A DNA stretch of 24,224 nucleotides, taken from contig JAJXVC010000007.1 in the NCBI GenBank assembly GCA_021782295.1, forward strand, positions 1-24,224. The letters run 5' to 3'. Positions 10,265-17,031 of this stretch are shown piece by piece (positions within the stretch are counted from its first letter, which is position 1; every line of letters starts with the position of its first letter). Under the pieces are notes generated by a model. The model was not told the DNA's origin and ran no database searches. It saw only the letters and a program-made list of their open reading frames with translations. This DNA is from a bacterium. GTDB taxonomy: Bacteria; Eremiobacterota; Eremiobacteria; Baltobacterales; Baltobacteraceae. The position numbers and the translations under genes were made by a program.

Positions 10265-11280
10265 AGGCGATGATTCTTGCAGGCGGGCTCTCGACGCGCC
10301 TCTATCCACTGACCAAACAGGTGCCCAAGCCGTTGGTCCCCGTTGCCGGTGAGCCGAATGCGGTTCACGTTATTCGCTATCTCAAAAATTACGGCTTCGA
10401 CGAGATCGCCATCAACATTTTTTATCTTCCCGATGCGATCCGCGAAGCGCTCGGTGACGGCTCGCGATTCGGCGTGCGCTTGGAGTACTTGCACGAACGC
10501 GAGTTGATGGGAAGCGCCGGCGCGCTCAAACAGATGGAAGCATATTTCGCCGATAGCGAGCACTTCGTCGTTGTCGGCTGCGACGATCTCACCGATCTCC
10601 CGCTCGACGCGTTGCTCGCGCAACACCGCGCGAACGATGCCGTGGCGACCATCGGATTGGTGCCGCGCGAACGGGTCGATCAATATGGTGTCGTCGTTCT
10701 CGACGAACGCGAGCGGATCGTCGGCTTTCAAGAAAAACCCAGCGTCGGAACCGAGCGCAGCCGCTTGGTGAATACCGGAATCTACGCATTCTCGCGCGCG
10801 ATCTTCAACCAGATTCCCGCCGCAACGTTCTACGATTTCGGCAAGCAAGTCTTTCCTGCGCTCGAGAGCGCACGGGCGCCGTTCTTTGGTTTCCGCGCCC
10901 CCGATGCATATTGGACCGATATCGGCACGCCCGAAGAGTATCGGCGCGCGACCTACGATGTACTCGAAGGGCGTTTCGTTCCCATCGGCGCGCGCCCGGT
11001 CGGTGTCTCCGATGAGGCGATCGTTGCCGCGGGGGCACGCGTTGAAGGCAAGGTCTGGATCGGCGCGGGAGCGCGGATCGAAGGCGGCGCGCATGTCGTC
11101 GGCCCCACGGTCGTCGGCGTCGGTGCGAGCGTCGGTCGCGATGCAGTCGTGGAGCGCAGCGTCCTGTGGGATCGCGCCGCGATCGGTGCCGGTTCCCGGC
11201 TGCGCGATGCGCTCGTCGGGCTCGATTATCGCGTTGCGGCCGGAAGCGAACTGATCGCCTGTTCGGTCGCGAACGAATGA
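10261..11280 (+). CDS. sugar-1-phosphate nucleotidyltransferase, second paralogue
   Basis: 339 aa. Predicted to form an NDP-sugar. The N-terminus MKAMILAGGLSTRLYPLT is the binding signature with Ser where most members have the second Gly (GLST for GxGT). Then come PKPLVPVAGEP, GSAGALKQM and VGCDDLTDLPLDAL in place of the common NGD motif. The C-terminal repeats (GKVWIGAGARIEGGAHVVG and following) are beta-helix-like. It has the same architecture as the protein at 233, but the two differ throughout, so they are not a recent duplication and may use different sugars. The start overlaps the WecG-like stop (ATGA) and follows a strong SD. Context suggests it feeds the adjacent surface-glycan transferase. 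Confidence 0.85.
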   Translation: MKAMILAGGLSTRLYPLTKQVPKPLVPVAGEPNAVHVIRYLKNYGFDEIAINIFYLPDAIREALGDGSRFGVRLEYLHERELMGSAGALKQMEAYFADSEHFVVVGCDDLTDLPLDALLAQHRANDAVATIGLVPRERVDQYGVVVLDERERIVGFQEKPSVGTERSRLVNTGIYAFSRAIFNQIPAATFYDFGKQVFPALESARAPFFGFRAPDAYWTDIGTPEEYRRATYDVLEGRFVPIGARPVGVSDEAIVAAGARVEGKVWIGAGARIEGGAHVVGPTVVGVGASVGRDAVVERSVLWDRAAIGAGSRLRDALVGLDYRVAAGSELIACSVANE

Positions 11281-11325
11281 CGCACTCGCGCTTGTCGTCT
11301 GCGAGAGCGCGCGTGAAGGAGCGAT

Positions 11326-11940
11326 ATGCTCGATCGCGCACTCGACCTGCTCTTTCCTCCGCGGTGCATTTGCTGTAATGCCTCCGGAAGCGCACTCTGC
11401 CTGCGCTGCGCTCCCGCAACGGCGCCGCTGCGGCGACTGGTTTTCGGAATCGAGGTTCGCGCGCTCGCGCCCTACGACGGACTCTGGAGACGCGCGGTGA
11501 TCGCGTTAAAGGAGGGGCGTCGCGATATCGCCGCAGCGCTCGGCGAACGCTTGGGCGCGGCGTTGCAGGCGGAGGATCGTCACCTCGTCGGCATCCCGAC
11601 GAGCGCGGTGCGTCGCACCCGCCGCGGTTTCGACGGCGGCGAACTGCTCGCGCAACTTGCAGCATCGGTCGATGGAAGAACGGCGAGTCGTTCGCTGATT
11701 TTTGCCGCACGCGATCGTCAGCGCGGCCGGTCGCGCGCCGAACGCCTCGTCGCTCGCGGCCGCTTTCGCATCGCTTCTGAAACGATCGCCGGTACCTCGA
11801 TAACGCTCGTCGACGATGTTTGCACCACCGGTTCGACGCTTGCCGACGCTGCCCGTACCCTGCGCGAACACGGTGCAATCGTCGAGCGCGCGCTCGTCGT
11901 TGCCCTCACCGATTGCGGGCGAAAGCGCGGCGCGCGATGA
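11326..11940 (+). CDS. comF: ComF-family phosphoribosyltransferase-like protein
   Basis: Family members are needed for DNA uptake in competent bacteria. The 204 aa begin with a small zinc-ribbon-like part, CICC and CLRC (Cys14, Cys17, Cys25, Cys28). The C-terminal type I phosphoribosyltransferase loop is ITLVDDVCTTGSTLADAA (about 160-177). The middle segment KEGRRDIAAALGERLG matches the usual ComF linker. ATG 11326 follows AAGGAG at 11316-11321. It starts 45 bases after the previous gene and overlaps the next by four. One ComF does not show competence; no other com gene is in view. Confidence 0.9.
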   Translation: MLDRALDLLFPPRCICCNASGSALCLRCAPATAPLRRLVFGIEVRALAPYDGLWRRAVIALKEGRRDIAAALGERLGAALQAEDRHLVGIPTSAVRRTRRGFDGGELLAQLAASVDGRTASRSLIFAARDRQRGRSRAERLVARGRFRIASETIAGTSITLVDDVCTTGSTLADAARTLREHGAIVERALVVALTDCGRKRGAR

Positions 11941-12227
11941 ATATTACCGAAGGCGTCGGATGGATCGCGACCGCGCTTGTTGTTCTTACCGGTGTTCCCC
12001 AGTCGTTGCTAATGTTACGATCTCGAAAAATAGACGGCATATCCCTCCATACGTTTGCTATTTACACTGCCAGCGGCGTAGCTTGGGTGGCCTACGGCCT
12101 GCTCAAAAAAGACTTAGCAATAGATATTACGAACTTGTTCGTTATCGTGAATGGGTCTGCGATCATGTTGATATATCTACACAGAAGGAAGCAGCGCAGC
12201 CGGGATAGCAGCGAGGTGAATCATTAA
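11937..12227 (+). CDS. SemiSWEET-like PQ-loop membrane protein
   Basis: 96 aa with three predicted membrane helices (about 5-27, 39-57 and 62-82), the SemiSWEET length and topology. It carries Pro-Gln at 21-22 in LTGVPQSLLMLRSRKIDGIS, then WVAYGLL and the conserved Asn in DITNLFVIVNG. Family proteins dimerise to pass sugars across the membrane; the substrate here is unknown. The basic tail HRRKQRSRD is likely cytoplasmic. ATG 11937 overlaps the comF stop; an upstream in-frame ATG at 11820 is buried in comF. After about base 12,000 the DNA becomes much less GC-rich than comF. The stop overlaps the apparent ATT start of the next gene. Confidence 0.8.
   Translation: MNITEGVGWIATALVVLTGVPQSLLMLRSRKIDGISLHTFAIYTASGVAWVAYGLLKKDLAIDITNLFVIVNGSAIMLIYLHRRKQRSRDSSEVNH
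12213..12219 (+). promoter_or_regulatory. ribosome binding site in front of an ATT codon
   Basis: GAGGTGA pairs with the anti-SD end of 16S rRNA (UCACCUC). Six bases lie between its GAGG core and ATT 12223. No ATG, GTG or TTG lies at a usable distance. Confidence 0.55.
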
Positions 12228-13065
12228 GGAGCAGCAGGCAAGTTTTCTTTCTCTCAAGCAATCGATTTACGATGAAATTAGGGCGCGCTTCTCGTCTCCG
12301 AACATGTTCGATGGCCCCGGCACGAAGTATAACGACGTCGACAAAAAGATTACACCTGACGGTTTTGTGCGATCTAAACAAAATGAACGCGTCGATAAGA
12401 ATGTAATCCTTGACGCATTTTTCGAGGCGTGCTTCGACCTGCTCGCCGAAGGTTTCATCGCAATAAAAGATGGCGTTATGGAACTTTGTGATCGGCCGCT
12501 TCCCTCCGATAGGTCGGTTGATGCGGTCGGTGATCACGGCGAGCAAAAGGTCGAAGAGGTGGGGATAAGCGACCTCGGGGGCGCTGAATTATCCGGCCCT
12601 CGTCTAGTCGCTATTGCCGATCTCCCAAAAGCAATTGTGCCGTTCGTGCGGCAAGAAGATTTCGGAAGTCATGTCATTTCATACGACCGCGTTATTGTCG
12701 TGGAGAATGAACGTCGAGCGATTACCTATTCAGCAGTGAGGCCGTTCGTGGAAAGCGCGAAAGTGACAAACATGCACTTGGCGACTATGAAGAACGAGGG
12801 TATCTTTAAGGCTTTGGCGAGATACGGTTTTGCCCCAACGCTTCGGAGAGAGCGATTGATGTGTAGGTTCCCAAACAATGAGGAACGCGTTCATCTTGGA
12901 ATGGATTACGCTCTAACGAGAATTCCGGTTATCGTGGCGCTTGGGAGCGTCTTTTCCAAGGATCTGCTTGTTGAGAAATATGTAAATATTATGCGAGCCG
13001 ATCGATATATAATCGACTCTGAAATATCGCTCCGTCCTGCGCACGATTGTGTGGACTGCGTATAA
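12223..13065 (+). CDS. unrecognised soluble protein, probable ATT start
   Basis: I do not recognise this protein. From ATT 12223 it has 280 residues; the first in-frame ATG is 12304 (253 aa). The 27 extra residues (beginning KEQQASFLSLKQSIYDEI) look protein-like. They follow an SD, and the ATT overlaps the previous stop in the ATGA style used elsewhere here, whereas 12304 has no SD. No signal peptide or membrane segment is apparent. The middle is acidic and loop-like (about 90-125). Then comes a folded-looking part with LVAIADLPKAIVPFV, DRVIVVENERRAITYS and YALTRIPVIVALGSVF. The end has two Cys (HDCVDCV). Codon use is unlike the flanking operons. The next gene starts at TAATG, so the pair is co-translated. 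Confidence 0.7.
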   Translation: MKEQQASFLSLKQSIYDEIRARFSSPNMFDGPGTKYNDVDKKITPDGFVRSKQNERVDKNVILDAFFEACFDLLAEGFIAIKDGVMELCDRPLPSDRSVDAVGDHGEQKVEEVGISDLGGAELSGPRLVAIADLPKAIVPFVRQEDFGSHVISYDRVIVVENERRAITYSAVRPFVESAKVTNMHLATMKNEGIFKALARYGFAPTLRRERLMCRFPNNEERVHLGMDYALTRIPVIVALGSVFSKDLLVEKYVNIMRADRYIIDSEISLRPAHDCVDCV

Positions 13066-13859
13066 TGAGGTTGGAGCCTGCTGAAAATGCCCTGGTCGAC
13101 GCTTCGCGTCGCATTGGATCCCTGTGTAGAAGGCAGGGAATCGCCGAGGCGCAAATGCTGCTAATCGCAGAATCGAATTCATCGAGGATTGCAGAAATAT
13201 TTATGTTGGCCGCTCGTACGAAGGCGCTCGCGCCAGGTCAGGCAATGTCGATCCCGGTGGATCTAGAAAAATGTCGAGCAAGCTTGCCTGACGCCCTCGA
13301 TCATGCGCTTATGAATTTGTTGGTCTTGTTTACGATTCGGTCACATACGGAGCCGACCGTCGACTCAGGCGGTTTTGCCATGGGGCTCGCGCTTCAATCG
13401 TCGGAATTATTTTTGCAGCGAGGTCGAGTTATGCTTGCCTCAGAGACGCTGCGCGTTGCAGGAAGGATTATGGAAAATAATGGATTATTGCGGGAAGCCG
13501 ATAGGCTCTTTATCAAGTCTGAAAGTATAATAACTGCGACCGCTAAATGGTCGATAGCCAAGGTTGGGCGCCTTCTGATGTCGGTTTCGAGTGGTTACGG
13601 CTATGCCCCGATGCGTCTTGGCGGTGCGGCTGTTCTTCTCGTTACCGTCGTAGCTATAAGCGCCGTGATATGGCTTCATTTCCCATATTTGACGGCGATC
13701 TCGCTTGCCATCGGTGACTACTTTACCCTAGGAGGGGCGAAGGAATATTTCAGTCTTCACCGCCCTGAGCGAATATTGTTCTCTGCGGAGGCAGCCGGGG
13801 CACTCTTAATAAATGGTTTTTTTCTAACTCTTTTAACGAAACGTTTGTTTAGGAGCTGA
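13065..13859 (+). CDS. two-TM channel-like membrane protein with degenerate pore
   Basis: 264 aa. Residues 1-170 are soluble and helical, TPR-like around 103-150 (MGLALQSSELFLQRGRVMLA and following). Then GYGYAPMR (177-184) stands right before TM1 (about 186-205), as GYG.RP.R does in two-TM Ion_trans_2 channel proteins. Residues 208-224 (YLTAISLAIGDYFTLGG) sit where the pore helix and filter belong, and TM2 (about 239-259, AEAAGALLINGFFLTLLTKR) fits the family pattern. The filter triad GYG/GFG plus Asp is missing, so ion selectivity is doubtful. ATG 13065 overlaps the previous stop by one base; TTG 13047 is less likely. Codon use is atypical for the window. The channel assignment rests on pattern and topology only. 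Confidence 0.65.
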   Translation: MRLEPAENALVDASRRIGSLCRRQGIAEAQMLLIAESNSSRIAEIFMLAARTKALAPGQAMSIPVDLEKCRASLPDALDHALMNLLVLFTIRSHTEPTVDSGGFAMGLALQSSELFLQRGRVMLASETLRVAGRIMENNGLLREADRLFIKSESIITATAKWSIAKVGRLLMSVSSGYGYAPMRLGGAAVLLVTVVAISAVIWLHFPYLTAISLAIGDYFTLGGAKEYFSLHRPERILFSAEAAGALLINGFFLTLLTKRLFRS

Positions 13860-13862
13860 TGG

Positions 13863-14957
13863 ATGGAAGCGCCGATGGATGAGGCCGTCCGCCTGGCTCG
13901 AAGCGCGGCGGGAAACACATTCCCCAATCCTTTAGTCGGGTCAGTGTTGGTTCGAGACGGCGTTGTATTAGGATCCGGATTTCATTTACAGGCGGGCGGG
14001 TTTCATGCTGAGGTAAATGCAATAAAAAGTTCGGGAGACGTTCGAGGCGCAACCTTGTACGTAACGCTCGAGCCGTGCGCTCACGAAGGGCGCCAACCTC
14101 CATGCGTATTGGAAATTATTCGCGCGGGCGTAAGAAAAGTTGTTATTGGAGCGCTCGATCCGAACCCGATAACCGCTGGTCGTGGAGTACAATCGCTGCG
14201 CAACGCCGGAGTCGAGGTATCGATCTTGAATGACCCCGCCTCCTTTGCCCTAATTCGAGATTTCAGGGTTTGGATCAACGGGGCGCTTCCATATGTTTCT
14301 TTGAAGATGGCGAGTTCGGTAGATGGTTTTGTTGCGACGAAAGTTGGAGAGCGTCTTCCGCTGACAGGTGACGCATGGAGAAGCAACGTTCAACGGCTTC
14401 GATTCGAACATCAGGCGGTTATGGTTGGCGCCGGCACAGTGCTCGTTGATAACCCTCGGCTTGTTGTCGATCGTGGATCTCGGGCAGTTGCCTTCCGTCG
14501 TATTGTCGTCGCCGGGCGCCGACCGATGAACCCAACAGCGAATGTGTTCTTGTCGGAGAAGGGTTACCTTCGCACGATTGTTTTGGTCCCTGAATCAGGC
14601 GCGGGCGCGGAGTGGGTCGGCCACCTTCGAGAGGTTGCTGACGTGTTGCCGTGCCCCGATAGGGATGGAGTTGTTGATCTTCCGAAAGGCCTTCGTCTCC
14701 TTCGTGATGCTTATGGCATTGTTTCCATTATTTCTGAGGGAGGGCCAATGTTCGCGAAGAACCTTCTCGAAGAGGATTTGGTGGAGACCATTTATTGGGC
14801 ATATGCTCCCCGTCTGCTTGCGTCACCGGGGGCTGTTGCGGCGATTTCGCCGGAATTCGGAGATATATCACGATTACGGTTTCATTTAGTAAACGTAGAA
14901 AATCTCGGCGGAGATGTTTCTGCGGAATTTTGGCGGGACAGGATCGATCGTGTTTAG
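13863..14957 (+). CDS. ribD: bifunctional riboflavin deaminase/reductase
   Basis: Deaminates 2,5-diamino-6-ribosylamino-pyrimidinone phosphate and reduces its ribosyl side chain. The N-terminal deaminase has the zinc site His48-Ala-Glu50 and Cys72...Cys81 in PCAHEGRQPPC. The reductase domain starts near 145 with LKMASSVDGFVA, followed by LPLTGDAWRSNVQRLR and VMVGAGTVLVDNPRL. The product is 364 aa, normal. ATG 13863 is seven bases after AGGAG (13851-13855). It overlaps ribE by eight bases. Codon use is much less GC-biased than ribE directly after it and resembles the three genes before it, so the gene may have been acquired or replaced. No FMN riboswitch precedes it. Confidence 0.93.
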   Translation: MEAPMDEAVRLARSAAGNTFPNPLVGSVLVRDGVVLGSGFHLQAGGFHAEVNAIKSSGDVRGATLYVTLEPCAHEGRQPPCVLEIIRAGVRKVVIGALDPNPITAGRGVQSLRNAGVEVSILNDPASFALIRDFRVWINGALPYVSLKMASSVDGFVATKVGERLPLTGDAWRSNVQRLRFEHQAVMVGAGTVLVDNPRLVVDRGSRAVAFRRIVVAGRRPMNPTANVFLSEKGYLRTIVLVPESGAGAEWVGHLREVADVLPCPDRDGVVDLPKGLRLLRDAYGIVSIISEGGPMFAKNLLEEDLVETIYWAYAPRLLASPGAVAAISPEFGDISRLRFHLVNVENLGGDVSAEFWRDRIDRV

Positions 14958-15549
14958 CGGGCTGATCGCCTACAGCGGGCGCGTCGACGCTACGCAGCGC
15001 GACGAACGCGGCGGGATGCGCCTGAGCGTCGAGTGCGAGGGTGTCGAGCGCGAGCGTCCGGAGATCAAGGATTCCATCGCCGTGAACGGCGTCTGCCTTA
15101 CCGTCACGGAGATGCTCGGCAACCGTATCTCCTTCGACGTTGTTCCGGAGAGCATCGAACGCAGCACGTTGGGTTCGCTTGTTCCCGGCGAGCGCGTCAA
15201 TTTGGAGTATAGTTTGCGAGTTGGAGAGCGCATGGGCGGACATTTTGTATACGCACACGTCGATGCGCGGGCGCGCGTCATTGCACGCACGCCGGAGGGG
15301 CAAGGAGAACGCATGCGCATCGAACGCCCGGCGCAGCTCGCCGACGGCATCGTCGAGAAGGGCTATATCGCCGTCGACGGCGTAAGCCTGACCGTTGCCG
15401 CGACCGGACCGGATTGGTTCGAACTCGCACTGATTCCCGAGACGCTGACGCGGACGACGCTGGGGGCGCGCACGGTCGGCAGTGCGGTCAACCTCGAGAT
15501 CGACCCGATCGCGCGCTACGTTGCCGCCGCGCTCGGTGAACGCCGATGA
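14950..15549 (+). CDS. ribE: riboflavin synthase, alpha subunit
   Basis: Dismutates two 6,7-dimethyl-8-ribityllumazines to riboflavin. It has two lumazine-binding halves: the first starts FSGLIAYSGRVD and has NGVCLTVTEM, the second has YIAVDGVSLTVA. The product is 199 aa, normal. GTG 14950 gives the canonical N-terminus; an in-frame ATG at 14914 lies in ribD and adds 12 non-family residues. The switch back to GC-rich codons happens within a few bases of this start. The stop overlaps the thioesterase start (ATGA). Confidence 0.92.
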   Translation: MFSGLIAYSGRVDATQRDERGGMRLSVECEGVERERPEIKDSIAVNGVCLTVTEMLGNRISFDVVPESIERSTLGSLVPGERVNLEYSLRVGERMGGHFVYAHVDARARVIARTPEGQGERMRIERPAQLADGIVEKGYIAVDGVSLTVAATGPDWFELALIPETLTRTTLGARTVGSAVNLEIDPIARYVAAALGERR

Positions 15550-16001
15550 GCCGCTATGTCGATACGCGCCCGCCGGGAGCGCGGATCTTTCGAACGCGAG
15601 TCCGCGTGCAGTGGGCCGATATCGACGCCGCCGGCATCATGTATTTCGCGGCCTATTGGCGCTATATCGAACGCGCGGAGATGGAGTTCTTTCGCGACCT
15701 CGGTTTTGCGTACGAAAAAATCTTCGAGACCTACGATTTTTGGTTGCCGCGCGTGAAGACCGATGCCGAGTATTTCGGCCCGGCGTTAATGGACGACTGG
15801 CTGGAACTGCAAACGTCGATCGAACACGTCGGCACCGCGAGCCTTCGCTGGCAGACCGTCGTGATGAACGAACGCATCGGCGAGGCAGGTGCGCGCTTTA
15901 CGCTGACATGCGCATGTATGGATCGAGCGACGCGCACGAGCAAGCCGCTGCCAAGCGACTTGCGTGACGCGTTGCGCGGTGCGCTCGCTCCGGAGCAGTA
16001 G
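15546..16001 (+). CDS. acyl-CoA thioesterase, 4HBT/YbgC-like hotdog fold
   Basis: 151 aa single hotdog domain. VRVQWADIDAAGIMYFAAYW (19-38) matches the 4HBT signature (G/A)DxDxxG..Y...Y with Asp25 and Asp27, and the helix RYIERAEMEFFRDLGFAYE follows it. Family enzymes hydrolyse short acyl- or hydroxybenzoyl-CoA thioesters; the substrate is not evident. The His usual after the VVY of YbgC is Phe here. ATG overlaps the ribE stop, so it is co-translated with riboflavin synthase, although no link to flavin chemistry is known to me. Three bases separate it from the next gene. Confidence 0.82.
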   Translation: MSRYVDTRPPGARIFRTRVRVQWADIDAAGIMYFAAYWRYIERAEMEFFRDLGFAYEKIFETYDFWLPRVKTDAEYFGPALMDDWLELQTSIEHVGTASLRWQTVVMNERIGEAGARFTLTCACMDRATRTSKPLPSDLRDALRGALAPEQ

Positions 16002-16004
16002 TCG

Positions 16005-17024
16005 ATGCGCGTTGCGATGCTGGTCGCACCGCGCAGCATCGAACTGCGCGAGGTGGCGATGCCCGAGCCTCCGCCGGGTGGGGCGCTCGTCGCCGTGCGC
16101 GTCGCGCTCACCGACGGAACCGATCTCAAGGCATATCGTCGCGGGCACCCGCAGATGCCGTTCCCGACGCCGTTCGGACATGAATTTTCCGGGGAGATCG
16201 TCGCGCTCGGTGCCGGAACGACCGACTGGCGCGTCGGTGAAGCGATCGTCTGCGCGCACTCCGCGCCTTGCGGAGATTGTTTCTGGTGCGCAGCCGGAGA
16301 AGAAGAGCTCTGCGAGAGCGTGATGGAGCGCAAAATCCTCGGAGCATACGCCGATGCAATCGTGGTGCCGCAGCACATTCTTGCCCGCAATGCATTTCGG
16401 AAGCCCGAGTCGCTCTCATTCACCGAGGCAGCCTTTCTCGAACCGCTCTCCTGCGTCGTGCACTCGCGCGATCTGCTCGGGTTGAAGCGCCGCAGTAGCG
16501 TTGCCGTCTTCGGCGACGGCGGATTCGGCTTGCTCCATGCCTTGCTCTTCGCACGCGACGGACACGAAAGCGTGCTCGTCGGGCGTCGCCCCGAACGGCT
16601 TGCGCTCGCGGCATCGCTCGGGTTGGCGACGATCGATGCGAGCGCCGAGGATCCCGCGGTCGCGTTGCGCGCGCGCAGCGGCGGGCGCGGCGTCGATGCC
16701 ATCGTCGAATGCACCGGTACGCCGGAGGTGTGGGAGCTCGCTCCAACGCTCGTTCGGCGCGGGGGAATCGTCTCGTTTTTCGGCGGCCTGCCCGCCGACG
16801 CGCGCGTCTCGTTCGTCGCAGCGCGACTGCATTACGATGAAATACGGCTCATCTCGCCCTTTCACTTTCCGCCGCAAGCGGTCGCCCGCGCCTTTGCATT
16901 ACTGCGCGACGGCGCATTCGAGTGCTCTCGTTTAATCTCGCACCGTTATCCGCTCGAACGTATCGTCGATGCTTTCGCCGCGCTCGATGCCGGAGTCGGA
17001 TTGAAAGTTGCCATCGAAGCATGA
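16005..17024 (+). CDS. zinc-type medium-chain dehydrogenase/reductase with Asp at the catalytic-zinc Cys position
   Basis: 339 aa NAD(P)-dependent MDR (alcohol/polyol/threonine dehydrogenase superfamily). The catalytic domain has LTDGTDLK (35-42), where Asp37 aligns with the zinc-binding Cys of CGTDxH, and FGHEFSG with His59 and Glu60. The structural zinc site CGDCFWCAAGEEELC keeps all four Cys. The Rossmann loop is FGDGGFGLLHALL. Asp at this site is known from haloarchaeal glucose dehydrogenase, so zinc binding is still possible. Substrate is unknown. A second MDR follows seven bases after the stop; the two differ enough to have different roles. Confidence 0.82.
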   Translation: MRVAMLVAPRSIELREVAMPEPPPGGALVAVRVALTDGTDLKAYRRGHPQMPFPTPFGHEFSGEIVALGAGTTDWRVGEAIVCAHSAPCGDCFWCAAGEEELCESVMERKILGAYADAIVVPQHILARNAFRKPESLSFTEAAFLEPLSCVVHSRDLLGLKRRSSVAVFGDGGFGLLHALLFARDGHESVLVGRRPERLALAASLGLATIDASAEDPAVALRARSGGRGVDAIVECTGTPEVWELAPTLVRRGGIVSFFGGLPADARVSFVAARLHYDEIRLISPFHFPPQAVARAFALLRDGAFECSRLISHRYPLERIVDAFAALDAGVGLKVAIEA

Positions 17025-17031
17025 GCCGGTG

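Noticed and set aside
12272..12403. Small frame starting ATG 12272
   Set aside because: About 43 codons, no SD, and inside the better-supported frame starting at ATT 12223.
13859..13865. ATG at 13859 as the ribD start
   Set aside because: It is in another frame; ATG 13863 gives the deaminase and has an AGGAG at good spacing.
11990..14950. Transposon or integrative element as the cause of the composition shift
   Set aside because: No transposase, integrase, tRNA end or convincing terminal repeats are found, and gene junctions at both ends are intact.
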